Shown one piece after another: positions 1-9,676 of a stretch of 64,000 nucleotides of DNA. The translations under genes and the position numbers were made by a program. The stretch's first letter is position 1. Each line of letters opens with the position of its first letter. The notes beneath the pieces are model-generated. The model was not told the origin of the DNA. It did not search any database and was given only the letters and a program-made list of their open reading frames with translations. Source of the stretch: Collimonas sp. OK307 (GTDB lineage Bacteria > Pseudomonadota > Gammaproteobacteria > Burkholderiales > Burkholderiaceae_D); the NCBI RefSeq assembly GCF_900113705.1, contig NZ_FOQI01000003.1:124001-188000 (forward strand), read 5' to 3'.

Positions 1-85
1 ATAAAATAACAACATGTAACAGACGCAATCGCCAGGGATAACGCCGCCCCATGGCAACCAATGGCGAACCATTCTGAGGAACAGC

Positions 86-1441
86 ATGCGGGACAGTCTT
101 AGCGAAAAACCTTTCAGCAACGTTACGCCGTTCTGGCAACGCTTACCTCAATTCTTCTTGTATCCAATGCAGCAGCAGCTGATCTGGCGTCCGGTGCTTT
201 ATGCGCTGGTTGGCAGCGGTTTATGGGTATTGGGCAGGAGTGGCGACGACGACGGATTCTCTCCTGTCATTCTAATCGTTGCGGTACTGGTCGGCATTGG
301 TCTCTCCATCGACCTGATGCGTCAGGCATTCCGGATCCTGGAGCAAACCTCGCTTGGCAATTTGCGCTACGCCGATTTCGACGAGCCGGACGACATGCAC
401 AAGATGACGCCCTACAAGCTCTATTTCGTGATGCTGGTGCAAGGCTTTTTCATCGCCATCATGGCCGACATCCATCCGTTTCTCGGGCTGCTGGGAAGCG
501 CCGTAGTCAATCTGATGCTGCCGGCCAGCATCATGGTGCTGGGACATACCCATAGCTTTAGCGACGCCATCAATCCATTCAACGTGTTCAAGATGATCAA
601 GGCCTGCGGCTGGCCTTATCTGGCGCTATGGGCGTTCGGATTCATATTGAGCCAGTGCGCACCGGTTACCGTCATGCTGTTCCTGGGGAAAGTGCCGATC
701 ACCCTGCTGATCGCCTTGAGCATTTTCGCTTGCGCCTATTTCACTTTGGTCGGTTTCAATTTGATGGGTTACACGATGTACCAGTACCATCAGGAGATCG
801 GCTACTCGCCGGATCGCAATTTTGAAATCAACGCACTCGCCAGCAGCCGCCAAAACCGCCCTCTCAGCGACGATGAAATCCTGGCGCAGCAAATCGGTAC
901 GCTGGTGCGCGACGGCGACATCAACATGGCGATAGAAATGGTGTGGGAAGAATTGCGCTACGACCAGTTCAACGCGCAACTGTCGGGCCACTACGCCAAA
1001 CTGCTGATGCTCAAGGGCGACAAGAGCAAGCAGCTGGAATATGCGCCACGTCATCTGTTTGCACTGGCCCGCTCGGGCAAAAGCGGCCGGATCGGCGATA
1101 GCTGGCGGCAAGCGCGCCTGCTTGATCCGGAATTCAAGATCGACAATCCCGATCACGTATTGGAAATTGCAGCAGCCGCTGCTTCCGTACGCGAACATCA
1201 GATTGCATTGGAGATCGTCTCCGGTTTCCACAAGCGCGCAGCGCATCATAAAGATGTGCCGGCGGCGCTGGTCCTGGCCGGCAAGCTGCTATCCGATCAC
1301 CTGCGCCAGGATACCCGCGCCTTGTCGTTGTTCAACCATGTGATTGCACAATGGCCAACCAACCCGGCGGCCAGCGAAGCCCAACAATACAAAGATGTAA
1401 TCGAACGCCTGATGCAGGGCCAAGGCGCCGCGCAAACCTGA
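86..1441 (+). CDS. Membrane protein with C-terminal helical (TPR-like) region
   Basis: A 451-residue protein of unknown function. The first ~235 residues hold several hydrophobic segments (about 35-50, 58-75, 110-150, 170-200 and 205-230), so it should sit in the inner membrane. Residues ~260-445 are soluble, alpha-helical and alanine-rich, with a spacing of helices that resembles TPR-like repeats. The start is supported by GAGGAA eight bases upstream of the ATG. It converges with the rhomboid gene, leaving only 13 bases between the stops. The rhomboid protein also carries a helical C-terminal extension. I do not recognise a named family and infer only a membrane-anchored scaffold or interaction role. 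Confidence 0.85.
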   Translation: MRDSLSEKPFSNVTPFWQRLPQFFLYPMQQQLIWRPVLYALVGSGLWVLGRSGDDDGFSPVILIVAVLVGIGLSIDLMRQAFRILEQTSLGNLRYADFDEPDDMHKMTPYKLYFVMLVQGFFIAIMADIHPFLGLLGSAVVNLMLPASIMVLGHTHSFSDAINPFNVFKMIKACGWPYLALWAFGFILSQCAPVTVMLFLGKVPITLLIALSIFACAYFTLVGFNLMGYTMYQYHQEIGYSPDRNFEINALASSRQNRPLSDDEILAQQIGTLVRDGDINMAIEMVWEELRYDQFNAQLSGHYAKLLMLKGDKSKQLEYAPRHLFALARSGKSGRIGDSWRQARLLDPEFKIDNPDHVLEIAAAAASVREHQIALEIVSGFHKRAAHHKDVPAALVLAGKLLSDHLRQDTRALSLFNHVIAQWPTNPAASEAQQYKDVIERLMQGQGAAQT

Positions 1442-1454
1442 TCACCAATTAGTA

Positions 1455-3044
1455 TTAATAACGATTACCGGGACTGGTTGCCAGGCGGCTTTCTTCGCTC
1501 ATTGGAAATTGCTGCAACAGCAATTTCTGATAATGCTGCGCTTTGTCGTGTATGCCCGCCGCCATGAAGCCCCTGGCCACGACCTGCACCAGTTGCGGCA
1601 ATTGCTGATGCTGGCGCGCAGTCACCATCAATATCTGCAAGATGGCTGCTGCAGTTTGCGGCTGGCCGTTCAATGCAAATCTCTTGGCGGCCGCCAGCGA
1701 TTGGTCGCTGCTTAGCTGCGGCCGCGGTTCGGCTCTTGCCACATAATCCAGGTAGACCTGATGAATTTTATCTTCGGCCAGGCTGCCTTTTGGCAAGCGC
1801 AACAACATCTCTGCTGTCTTGTGGAAAATCGGCGCAGCCGGCGTTTCTTTCGACAGATTGAATAATTGCAGCAGCCAATCCGGTTTAGGCGTTTTCCGTT
1901 GCTCCAGGGTTTTGCTCACCAGGCTGCTGAAGTCGCGCCGGGCACGCGTGAAATCCAGGCGGCTGAGGGCTGAATACGCACTCTGCTGCAAGTTACGCAA
2001 TCGCTGATCGTCGTCGGCAGGAGCGACATAATTGGCGTGTGCCTGATCCAGCTTGCGCCGCGCCAGCAAGCGATACAGCAAGGCTAGCAATGCGCCGCCC
2101 AGCAAGCCGCCGATATGGGCGTAGTAATTGGTATTCGACGGCGCAGCAAACAATAAGTCGAACGCTTCCTTGCCGACCCAGATCGGCAACATGATCAATG
2201 CCGGCGCCTTGAAGAAATCGAAATAAAACAGGAACCAGTAAAAGAAACGTATCTTGCGCAAACCGTACAGCACGGTGTATATCCCCATGACCCCGGAAAT
2301 GGCCCCCGATGCTCCCAGCGACAGCACCATGCAGTCACCTTCGAACAAAAGATAAAACGCTGCCGACAACAAACCCGATAGCAGGTAAAACAGCAAATAC
2401 CAGCCACCGCCCAACAGGATTTCCACCGCATAGCCGACCATCGCCAGAAACACCATATTGCCCAGCACGTGGTCGACGCTGGCGTGCAGGAACATGTGGG
2501 TAAGCAGCGTAATCGGGCGCTCGGATGCCTGCGCCGGGATCAGTGAATAGCGCTCGGTAAAACTCCGCGTACGGGTCAGCACGTAATGCTCGCGCTGCTC
2601 TTTCCATTCGGCCAGATCGTCGTCAGTGAGTGTGCCCAGCACAGCCGGTTTGGCTTGCTGCATCAAGGCGGCAAAACGGAGGTCGGCATCCAGCACATAC
2701 CAACGCTGGATAAGTTGCTGATAATCTTCCAATGAGGCGGTCTTGCCGTCGCGTGCCGCGGCCACATCGGCGCGTTCGCGCAATTGCCGCCAACGCGCCG
2801 AGGCTTTGCGCATGGCTTCAGCGGCCTCAGGCTTTTTATCGCTTTCCAGATAACGCGCATAGGCCGGAAATTCGAATTCTGGTAAGCGCGACTCGACGAG
2901 GTAATAATGCGCGGCCGGTTCCATCTGGCTGCGCTCATGCCATTCAAAACCGAAATAAATCAGCAGATTGATCAGCACCAGCAGGATAGTCACCAGCGGC
3001 GGGCGCTTCCAGTCTGGCTTACGGTCTACCGGGATTATCAGCAT
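1455..3044 (-). CDS. Rhomboid family intramembrane serine protease
   Basis: A 529-residue protein that should cleave transmembrane substrates within the inner membrane. Key rhomboid signatures are visible: the HMFLHASVDHVLGN segment at residues 183-196 (conserved His and Asn), the catalytic serine in LGASGAISG (Ser246), and the partner histidine in YAHIGGLLGG (His310). A first membrane helix spans residues 18-34. It is separated from the core by a charged ~140-residue loop (35-175), which is long for the family. Residues 330-529 form a cytosolic helical tail reminiscent of TPR repeats. The start ATG at 3044 has only a weak ribosome binding site. The catalytic dyad is intact, so an active protease is likely; the substrate is unknown. 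Confidence 0.92.
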   Translation of the reverse strand: MLIIPVDRKPDWKRPPLVTILLVLINLLIYFGFEWHERSQMEPAAHYYLVESRLPEFEFPAYARYLESDKKPEAAEAMRKASARWRQLRERADVAAARDGKTASLEDYQQLIQRWYVLDADLRFAALMQQAKPAVLGTLTDDDLAEWKEQREHYVLTRTRSFTERYSLIPAQASERPITLLTHMFLHASVDHVLGNMVFLAMVGYAVEILLGGGWYLLFYLLSGLLSAAFYLLFEGDCMVLSLGASGAISGVMGIYTVLYGLRKIRFFYWFLFYFDFFKAPALIMLPIWVGKEAFDLLFAAPSNTNYYAHIGGLLGGALLALLYRLLARRKLDQAHANYVAPADDDQRLRNLQQSAYSALSRLDFTRARRDFSSLVSKTLEQRKTPKPDWLLQLFNLSKETPAAPIFHKTAEMLLRLPKGSLAEDKIHQVYLDYVARAEPRPQLSSDQSLAAAKRFALNGQPQTAAAILQILMVTARQHQQLPQLVQVVARGFMAAGIHDKAQHYQKLLLQQFPMSEESRLATSPGNRY

Positions 3045-3178
3045 GGCGGCTCAGGAGCAGGAATAAATTGTAATAGCGCAATTTTACCTAGTCATTGCCG
3101 CATGGCAGCGTTATTTTTTACCAACAACAATTCTTCCGCCTTAACCGAGGCGTATTCTGACCACCCCTCAGCGCGTCC

Positions 3179-3733
3179 TCAGGTTTTCAAGGCTGTTTCA
3201 GGCTGCGCGGTCTGCAACAGAGGCCGCTCAACATACTCAACCGCCAACCCTTGCGCCCGCATCCAGTCGGCGACAGCGTGGCCGGTGCCGGCGCGCCAGG
3301 GACGCAATGCCACCGGCTCCAGCAGGCGATACTCCAGCAGTTCCGGCGACAGTTGGATCTGGCCGGATGCCTTGACGTGATAGGCGATGATGAGTTCGTT
3401 CTTGCGCATGAATTCGTAGACGCCGATCAGCGTGACCTGCTCGGCATCAAGATTGGTTTCTTCCTTGAGTTCACGCGCAATGCCCTGCTCCGGGGTCTCG
3501 TCGCGCTCCATGAATCCCGTGATCAGTGCAAACATGCCCTCCTGCCATGCGGCATTGCGCGCCAGCAGGATCTTGCCGTCGATCTCGACTATCGCCGCCA
3601 GTACCGGCAACGGATTATCCCAATGCGTCCAGTGCCCCTCGGGGCAGGCCAGGCGCAATTTTCCGGCTTCGCCTTCGTCGGCACGTTGAATCAGGGATTT
3701 GGCGCACACCGGGCAAAATTTAAATTCGCTCAT
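3179..3733 (-). CDS. NUDIX hydrolase with N-terminal zinc ribbon
   Basis: A 184-residue protein. The N-terminus has a zinc-ribbon-like set of Cys7, Cys10, Cys30 and His34. It is followed by a Nudix fold with the box GFMERDE...RELKEETNL at residues 73-95. The box fits GX5EX7REUXEEXGU except that the final glycine is asparagine. Nudix enzymes hydrolyse nucleoside diphosphates linked to another moiety. The zinc-ribbon arrangement resembles NADH pyrophosphatases and related sugar-nucleotide hydrolases, but the protein is shorter than NudC (~257 residues) and I cannot name the substrate. It lies just downstream of the alaS terminator, so it probably has its own promoter in the ~25 bases between terminator and start or depends on readthrough. 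Confidence 0.88.
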   Translation of the reverse strand: MSEFKFCPVCAKSLIQRADEGEAGKLRLACPEGHWTHWDNPLPVLAAIVEIDGKILLARNAAWQEGMFALITGFMERDETPEQGIARELKEETNLDAEQVTLIGVYEFMRKNELIIAYHVKASGQIQLSPELLEYRLLEPVALRPWRAGTGHAVADWMRAQGLAVEYVERPLLQTAQPETALKT

Positions 3734-3756
3734 GTCGGGGTTATTTAGTTAAGGGC

Positions 3757-3810
3757 AAAAAAAAACGGGAAGAACCAATCCGCGATACTACTGCGATTTG
3801 ATGCTTCCCG
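3757..3810 (-). terminator. Rho-independent terminator of alaS
   Basis: Reading the minus strand, CGGGAAG (3804-3810) pairs with CTTCCCG (3766-3772) and is followed by a run of nine T. The 31-base loop itself contains a partial inner stem (AATCGC/GCGGATT). It starts about 40 bases after the alaS stop and ends just before the Nudix gene. Confidence 0.8.
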
Positions 3811-3852
3811 CTTTGTGCAGCCACTATCTCAGTGACAGTTTGGCGACTGATG

Positions 3853-6477
3853 TTATGCGCGTTCGCCGACCCACGCAGCGACACCTTGCAATGCCGCCGT
3901 CAGGCCGCTCGGATCGGTGCCGCCGGCTTGCGCCATATCAGGACGGCCGCCGCCTTTGCCACCCACTTGCTGAGCAACGAAGTTGACCAGCTCGCCCGCC
4001 TTGACCTTCGAAGTAGCGTCTGCGGTGACACCGGCGATCAGGCTCACTTTGCCATCCTTCACGGCAGCCAGGACGATAGCCGCAGTCTTCAGCTTATCCT
4101 TCAGCTTATCCATGGTTTCGCGCAAGGTTGCACTGTCGGCGCCTTCCAGGGTAGCCGCCAATACCTTGATACCGTTGACGTCGACGGCCTGGCTAACCAG
4201 TTCGTCGCCCTGGTTCGCAGCCAGTTTCGACTTCAGGCTGCCCAGTTCCTTTTCCAACGCCTTGACGTGTTCCTGCACCTGGGCGATACGTTGCGTCAGT
4301 TCTTCCGGTTGCGCTTTCAACGCCGCAGCGGCTTCGTTGACGCGATTACTCAGGTTCTGCACCAGCGCCAGCCCTGCTTCGCCGGTCACCGCTTCGATAC
4401 GGCGAATGCCGGCAGCAACGCCGCCTTCCGCCACGATCTTGAACAAGCCGATATCGCCGGTACGGGTGACGTGGGTACCACCGCACAACTCACGCGAGCT
4501 GCCAATCGACAATACACGCACTTCGTCGCCGTATTTTTCACCGAACAACGCCATGGCGCCAGCGCCAACCGCATCGTCGAACGACATCAGCTTGGCTTCG
4601 GTAGCCACGTTGGCCAGGATTTCGCGATTGACGATTTCCTCGATGCGACGAATTTCGTCGGCGCTTACCGGGGCGTTATGACTGAAGTCGAAACGGGTTT
4701 TGTCGGCATCGACCAGGGAGCCCTTTTGGGAGACATGGCCGCCCAATACTTCGCGCAACGCCTTATGCATCAGGTGGGTTGCCGAGTGATTGCGTATGGT
4801 GCGGCCACGTATTGCGGTATCCACCTTGGCGCTCAGCTGATCGCCGACTGCCAGCGAGCCGCTGCGCAGATTGCCGTGATGACCGAAAACTTCGGCCTGG
4901 ATTTTCAGCGTATCTGCTACCTCAAACAAGGCGCCCGCCGCTTCCAGTACGCCCGAATCACCAACCTGGCCACCCGACTCGGCGTAGAACGGCGTGGTGT
5001 CGAGCACCACGATGGCATCCTGGCCGGCTTCGATTTTCTGTACCGCGCTGCCATCCACATACAGTGCCAGCACCTTGGCGTCATGCGCCAGGGCGTCGTA
5101 ACCGACGAAGCGGGTCTTGTCGCCGCTGTATTCCACTGCCGCCGCCATCTTGAATTTACCCGCAGCGCGGGCAGTCGATTTCTGACGTTCCATTGCCGTG
5201 GCAAAGCCTGCTTCATCCAGCTCGACTTCACGTTCGCGGCAAATATCCGCGGTCAGATCGAGCGGGAAACCGAAAGTGTCGTACAGCGTAAATGCAGTTT
5301 CGCCGTCCAGCTTCTTCGGCGTCTTTGCCAGCGCCGCTTCCAGGATCTTCATGCCGTTTTCCAGCGTTTCGCCAAAACGTTCTTCTTCCTGCTTGAGGAC
5401 TTGTTCGACGCGCTCCGCGGCTTCCGGCAATTCCGGATAGGCAGCGCCCATTTCCTGCACCAGGTCCTTGACCAGCTTGTAGAAAAACGGCTTGGTCTGG
5501 CCCAGCTTGTGGCCGTGGCGCAGCGCGCGGCGGATAATCCGGCGCAACACGTAACCGCGACCTTCATTGCCAGGAATCACGCCATCGACCACCAGGAAAG
5601 AACAGGCGCGAATATGATCGGCGATCACTTTCAGCGAATTGTTTTCCAGGTCGGTGATATTGGTTTCACGTGCAGCCGCCTTGATCAGTTTCTGGAACAA
5701 GTCGATTTCGTAGTTGCTGTGAACATGCTGCAATACCGCGGCCAGGCGCTCCAGGCCCATGCCGGTATCGACGCATTGCTTCGGCAACGGCGTCAGCGTG
5801 GCAACGCCGGTCTTCGGATCGATCTGGCGGTCGAATTGCATGAACACGTTGTTCCAGATTTCGATGTAGCGGTCGCCGTCCTGCTCCGGGCTGCCCGGAG
5901 GACCACCCCAGACGTCAGGACCGTGGTCGTAGAATATTTCGGAGCAAGGACCGCAAGGGCCGGTATCGGCCATTTGCCAGAAATTGTCCGATGCATACGG
6001 TGCGCCCTTGTTGTCGCCGATGCGCACGATGCGCTCCTTCGGCAGGCCGATCACCTTGTGCCAGATATCGTAGGCTTCGTCATCCGTCTCGTAGACGGTC
6101 GCCCACAGCTTGTCAGCCGGCAGGCCGTATACCTTGGTCAGCAGCTCCCAGGCCCAGACCAGCGAATCGTGCTTGAAGTAGTCGCCGAACGACCAGTTGC
6201 CCAGCATTTCGAAAAAAGTGTGATGACGTGCGGTGTAGCCGACGTTTTCCAGATCGTTATGTTTGCCGCCGGCGCGCAGGCAGCGCTGTACCGACGTGGC
6301 GCGCACATAGTTGCGCTTCTCGGTACCCAGGAACACATCCTTGAACTGCACCATACCGGAGTTGGTAAACAGCAGTGTCGGATCGTTGCCAGGCACCAGG
6401 CTCGACGAGCGCACGATGGTATGGCCTTTGGATTCAAAGAATTTGAGAAACTTTTCGCGGATTTCGGCTGAGTTCAT
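3853..6477 (-). CDS. alaS: Alanyl-tRNA synthetase
   Basis: A class II synthetase of 874 residues, the usual length, charging tRNA-Ala in the cytoplasm. The N-terminus ([19 protein letters not shown]) and the aminoacylation core are typical. The editing domain carries the [11 protein letters not shown] zinc/catalytic motif and the [13 protein letters not shown] motif. The C-terminal C-Ala domain ends with the glycine-rich [15 protein letters not shown] segment. I chose the ATG at 6477 because it gives the canonical N-terminus; the reading frame could be extended to a TTG at 6516, but those 13 residues do not match the family. The gene has a recognisable promoter and leader hairpin upstream and a strong terminator downstream, so it is probably monocistronic. 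Confidence 0.98.
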   Translation of the reverse strand: MNSAEIREKFLKFFESKGHTIVRSSSLVPGNDPTLLFTNSGMVQFKDVFLGTEKRNYVRATSVQRCLRAGGKHNDLENVGYTARHHTFFEMLGNWSFGDYFKHDSLVWAWELLTKVYGLPADKLWATVYETDDEAYDIWHKVIGLPKERIVRIGDNKGAPYASDNFWQMADTGPCGPCSEIFYDHGPDVWGGPPGSPEQDGDRYIEIWNNVFMQFDRQIDPKTGVATLTPLPKQCVDTGMGLERLAAVLQHVHSNYEIDLFQKLIKAAARETNITDLENNSLKVIADHIRACSFLVVDGVIPGNEGRGYVLRRIIRRALRHGHKLGQTKPFFYKLVKDLVQEMGAAYPELPEAAERVEQVLKQEEERFGETLENGMKILEAALAKTPKKLDGETAFTLYDTFGFPLDLTADICREREVELDEAGFATAMERQKSTARAAGKFKMAAAVEYSGDKTRFVGYDALAHDAKVLALYVDGSAVQKIEAGQDAIVVLDTTPFYAESGGQVGDSGVLEAAGALFEVADTLKIQAEVFGHHGNLRSGSLAVGDQLSAKVDTAIRGRTIRNHSATHLMHKALREVLGGHVSQKGSLVDADKTRFDFSHNAPVSADEIRRIEEIVNREILANVATEAKLMSFDDAVGAGAMALFGEKYGDEVRVLSIGSSRELCGGTHVTRTGDIGLFKIVAEGGVAAGIRRIEAVTGEAGLALVQNLSNRVNEAAAALKAQPEELTQRIAQVQEHVKALEKELGSLKSKLAANQGDELVSQAVDVNGIKVLAATLEGADSATLRETMDKLKDKLKTAAIVLAAVKDGKVSLIAGVTADATSKVKAGELVNFVAQQVGGKGGGRPDMAQAGGTDPSGLTAALQGVAAWVGERA

Positions 6478-6539
6478 GTTCTTGGGCAAAAATGAAACGG
6501 TGCAAGGAAAAAGCAAGGGAGCACGCTAAACGCCACAGG

Positions 6540-6554
6540 CCGGTCCGAGACCGG
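6540..6554 (-). promoter_or_regulatory. GC-rich hairpin in alaS leader
   Basis: CCGGTC-CGA-GACCGG is a perfect 6-bp stem with a 3-base loop in the untranslated leader, 63-77 bases before the alaS ATG. No T run follows, so it is not an intrinsic terminator. It could stabilise or regulate the leader, but I see no T-box-like specifier. Confidence 0.35.
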
Positions 6555-6594
6555 ACACGCTACGGTTACGTGTATGTCCTTTTGCAAACCTTTG

Positions 6595-6622
6595 ATTATA
6601 CGTGATACCGGCAGCCCCGCAA
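6595..6622 (-). promoter_or_regulatory. alaS: Predicted sigma-70 promoter of alaS
   Basis: On the minus strand TTGCGG (6617-6622) and a perfect TATAAT (6595-6600) are separated by 16 bases. Transcription would start near 6588, leaving a leader of about 110 bases before the alaS ATG. Confidence 0.5.
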
Positions 6623-6654
6623 TTCAGCCGGGGCACGGTGGCCGCGGCACGATG

Positions 6655-6690
6655 AAAAAAGCCCATCAGGATCACTCCCAACGGGCTTTC
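6655..6690 (-). terminator. Rho-independent terminator of the small secreted protein gene
   Basis: On the minus strand AAAGCCC (6683-6689) pairs with GGGCTTT (6658-6664), followed by a T run of six. It lies 70-105 bases after the stop of the 73-residue gene and just upstream of the alaS promoter. Confidence 0.75.
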
Positions 6691-6761
6691 GATGATACGA
6701 GGCCTGCATTCTGACGAACCGCAGTCTGAATTAAGCTTCCTATCAGCCTTGCATCGGGCTA

Positions 6762-6983
6762 TCAGGCGCCCTTGTTGACCGGTACAGCTTTGATCGCGTG
6801 TTTTTTAGCAGAGCGATGATGCTTTTTATTCATTTTTTTAGCTGGTGCAGCGGCTGCCGGCGCATCGGCAGGAGCTGCCATTGGTGCGGCAGGAGCCGGC
6901 GCTGCGGCAGGAGCACTTTGTGCCATGACTGGTAAAGCGAAAGCAGCGATAACTACGGCAGCCAGCAATTTGTTGATCTTCAT
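6762..6983 (-). CDS. Small secreted Ala/Pro-rich protein with basic tail
   Basis: A 73-residue protein. It begins with a clear signal peptide (MKINKLLAAVVIAAFALPVMAQ, cleavage probably after AQS or MAQ), followed by a low-complexity Ala/Pro stretch (residues ~23-48). It ends in a strongly basic Lys/His/Arg tail (KKMNKKHHRSAKKHAIK). The start is preceded by AGGAAG. The mature peptide would be periplasmic or secreted, disordered and cationic. The layout recalls acid-shock-type small periplasmic proteins, but I do not assign a function. It has its own terminator, which supports a real expressed gene. Confidence 0.8.
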   Translation of the reverse strand: MKINKLLAAVVIAAFALPVMAQSAPAAAPAPAAPMAAPADAPAAAAPAKKMNKKHHRSAKKHAIKAVPVNKGA

Positions 6984-7188
6984 CTTAACTTCCTTTCAAT
7001 TATTGAAAAAACAAGTAAATGTGACGCTTTACGAGTAAATAAAGTTCAACCATATGCATGACTTCGATGAAATATGGCCCGAAACTCGGTTCTGCACTCT
7101 ATTAACGCCAGCTTATTGAATTGGTTGACATGATGTTACGGGGAGTTTGAACTTTGTTTACACAGCTGGCGCACGAACCACTTTCGGT

Positions 7189-7974
7189 TCAGCCGAGCGG
7201 GGAAAAATTGGCGCCGATCAGATCAATCCGGTCGGTGCAGAAACCGTCCACGCCCCAGCCTAATATCTCCTTGGCTCGCGCCGGCTTATTCACCGTATAG
7301 CAAAATAAACCATAACCGGCCTGCTTGACCGCCTGCGCCTGCATCGGCGACAAGTATTTGTGGTTAGTATGCAAGGCAACCGCATCCAGCTCCTCCAGGC
7401 GCTGTTGCCAGTCATCTTCGATGACGTCGGTCAGGAAGCCGCGCGGAATATCCGGCGCCGCGACCTGCGCCGCGCGCAGGGCTTCAAACGAAAACGACGA
7501 AAACAAAGGCAATGCAGGATCGGCCCAGGTGCCGCGGCCGCCAGCCACATGCACCGCTACCGCATCGGCAAAGAATTCCTCTGTTACCTGGGCGACAATA
7601 CGCCCCGTCTCCACCTCAAACCCCTCAGCCGGTTTGATTTCAACATTCATCCAGATACCGTGCCGCCGGCAAAATTCAAGCACTTGCCGATAAGTGCATA
7701 TCGGCTCGCCGGCAAACTGCGGGCCGAGCCAGCTGCCGGCATCCATTGCAGTCAGCTCATCTGAGCTGAAGTCCGCTACCTTGCCGATGCCGCGCACTGT
7801 GCGGCCAAATACGGCGTCATGCATCAGGATCGGCACACTGTCGCGCGCCAGCATGACGTCGAACTCGACCGCGCGGTATCCGTGTTCAAGGCCGCAACGC
7901 AACGCCGCCAGCGTATTTTCCGGTGCCAGCGTACCGCCGCCGCGATGCGCGACTATTTTGGGATAAGGCCACAT
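7189..7974 (-). CDS. ugpQ: Glycerophosphodiester phosphodiesterase (UgpQ-like)
   Basis: A 261-residue enzyme that should hydrolyse glycerophosphodiesters to glycerol-3-phosphate and an alcohol. The GDPD catalytic residues are visible: the HRGG motif at residues 10-13, Glu37 and Asp39 in VEFDV, and His52 in ILMHDAVFGRT. There is no signal peptide, so it is cytoplasmic like UgpQ rather than periplasmic like GlpQ. I chose the ATG at 7974 (AGAGAAG just upstream) over an upstream extension of 30 residues that lacks family similarity. No transporter genes lie next to it. Confidence 0.92.
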   Translation of the reverse strand: MWPYPKIVAHRGGGTLAPENTLAALRCGLEHGYRAVEFDVMLARDSVPILMHDAVFGRTVRGIGKVADFSSDELTAMDAGSWLGPQFAGEPICTYRQVLEFCRRHGIWMNVEIKPAEGFEVETGRIVAQVTEEFFADAVAVHVAGGRGTWADPALPLFSSFSFEALRAAQVAAPDIPRGFLTDVIEDDWQQRLEELDAVALHTNHKYLSPMQAQAVKQAGYGLFCYTVNKPARAKEILGWGVDGFCTDRIDLIGANFSPLG

Positions 7975-8255
7975 GAATCTTCTCTTTCCATCGAATAAAT
8001 AAGTCATCGAGTAAATAAGTAAATCAGAATGACGGCGTGATTGACAGGAGCGATTTGCGAGCAATTGCTGCGGCCAGTTACGCTCAGTCAGAGTTCACCT
8101 TGCTTACCCTCATTCTTAATGGATTTGACTGATTTGGCAATCCGCGACCGCCGACTGCGATTCGCGCCATGCAATCACGGTTTCGTCGCATTTCACTTTT
8201 TTGCGGCTGCGGACCAGCTCACAATGGTTTCATTGCCACACGACGGAGGATTGCC

Positions 8256-8552
8256 ATGAGGGATGTCACCCCGAACACCAATCCACACTATCAAGACGCA
8301 CAACGCCAGGTCGAACGGAAAATCGGCTTTTACCTGGACCTGGCGGCATACGTGATTGTCAACAGCGGCCTGGTGCTGCTGAATTTCTTGCATAATCCGT
8401 GTCGTCCGTGGGTGCTGGGACCGATCCTGGGTTGGGGAATCGGGTTACTATTCCACGCCTTGGCAGTGTTCCTCAAGAACCCTGGCGCGCAGTGGAAACG
8501 GCGCATGATAGAACGAGAACTAGAAAAAAATAACCATATCCCTCCAGCATGA
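8256..8552 (+). CDS. 2TM domain protein, partner of a LytS/LytTR system
   Basis: A 98-residue protein with two hydrophobic segments (about residues 23-42 and 49-66) flanked by charged helices, matching the 2TM domain layout. The ATG at 8256 is preceded by CGGAGGA at ideal spacing, which decides the start against a longer in-frame extension from 8169. The stop overlaps the next start by ATGA, so it is translationally coupled to the sensor kinase. In known families 2TM proteins often accompany or precede LytTR regulators. A role as accessory membrane subunit of the sensor is inferred. Confidence 0.85.
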   Translation: MRDVTPNTNPHYQDAQRQVERKIGFYLDLAAYVIVNSGLVLLNFLHNPCRPWVLGPILGWGIGLLFHALAVFLKNPGAQWKRRMIERELEKNNHIPPA

Positions 8553-9676
8553 AGCCGACACCAGAGACCGCATTGCCGCAAACCACCGAGCCATTGGCGC
8601 GGCGCCTATTGCGCAGCTTGTATATCAACCTCGGCATCACCATCGCCTGCGCTGTGATTGTCACTTATGTGATGCGCATCAGCGACCAGTTCTTGCCGAA
8701 CCTGGTGTTTTCCCTGTGCATCGGCATGCTGGCGATGGTGTTCATAGAAGGCGGCCGCTATGTGTTCTGGCGTAACACCACGCCGCGCAAAGTGCACTTT
8801 CTCGCCTACATACTGCTGGCGGCAGGCATTGCCCAAGTCCTCGGCAGCCGACTGGCCTATCACCTGCTCGGTCTGCCAACAAATAATTTTGCCTTATCTA
8901 TGTATATGGACGTAAACGGCATCGGCCTGATTATCCTGACCGTCTCGGTCTGTGTCGGCGCTACGCTGTTTTTCTGGAATCTCAGCACGCTGGCCGAACT
9001 GCGCAATCAGGCCGCGATTGAAAGGGCACGTACCGCCGCCGTCGAGAAACAAGCGTTGCAGGCGCAGTTGCAAATGCTGCAGGCGCAGATCGAACCGCAT
9101 ATGCTGTTCAATACGTTGGCGACATTGCAAAGCCTGATTGCGCTTGATGCAGCCCGGGCTCAACAAATGCTGGACCAGTTGATCCACTTTCTGCGTGCCT
9201 CGCTCTCCTCCTCACGCATCGAGCAAACCACGCTGGCGCAAGAGTTCAGCCTGATGGAAGCCTATCTGGAACTGATGTCGCTGCGCATGGGCAGCCGCCT
9301 CAGCTTCAACCTGCAATTACCGGCCGCGCTGCGCGATACCGTGATTGCACCGATGCTGCTCCAGCCCTTGGTCGAGAACGCCATCAAGCACGGTTTGGAA
9401 CCCAAGATCGAAGGCGGCCGGGTCGAAGTCAGCGCCAGCCGCCAGGGCCAGTTGCTTCTGCTGGACGTCAGCGATACCGGCCTCGGTCTCGCCAACGGCT
9501 TCGCCGACGTCGAGCAGCAGACGCCGACTGGCCAAGCACACAACGTCGGCCATATCGGCCTCAGCAATATCCACGAACGCTTGCAGGCACTATATGGTTC
9601 GCAGGCTAGCCTGACCGTGAAACCGAAGCTGCCGCATGGCGTCATCGCCCAACTCCAATTGCCCATCCTGTCATGA
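8549..9676 (+). CDS. LytS/YehU-type sensor histidine kinase
   Basis: A 375-residue membrane kinase. Four membrane segments (about 28-42, 50-66, 84-100 and 124-143) lead into a coiled coil and the His_kinase domain with the phospho-acceptor His184 in QIEPHMLFNTL. The ATP-binding region carries ENAIKHG, DTGLGLANG and GLSNIHERLQ. It should phosphorylate the LytTR regulator encoded directly downstream. It overlaps both neighbours by ATGA, so the three genes form one operon. The input signal is unknown; the short periplasmic loops suggest sensing within or near the membrane. Confidence 0.93.
   Translation: MKPTPETALPQTTEPLARRLLRSLYINLGITIACAVIVTYVMRISDQFLPNLVFSLCIGMLAMVFIEGGRYVFWRNTTPRKVHFLAYILLAAGIAQVLGSRLAYHLLGLPTNNFALSMYMDVNGIGLIILTVSVCVGATLFFWNLSTLAELRNQAAIERARTAAVEKQALQAQLQMLQAQIEPHMLFNTLATLQSLIALDAARAQQMLDQLIHFLRASLSSSRIEQTTLAQEFSLMEAYLELMSLRMGSRLSFNLQLPAALRDTVIAPMLLQPLVENAIKHGLEPKIEGGRVEVSASRQGQLLLLDVSDTGLGLANGFADVEQQTPTGQAHNVGHIGLSNIHERLQALYGSQASLTVKPKLPHGVIAQLQLPILS

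Noticed and set aside
3832-6471. 879-codon open frame on the plus strand
   Set aside because: It is antisense to alaS. It lacks any recognisable domain or ribosome binding site and is explained by codon bias of the alaS gene in high-GC DNA.
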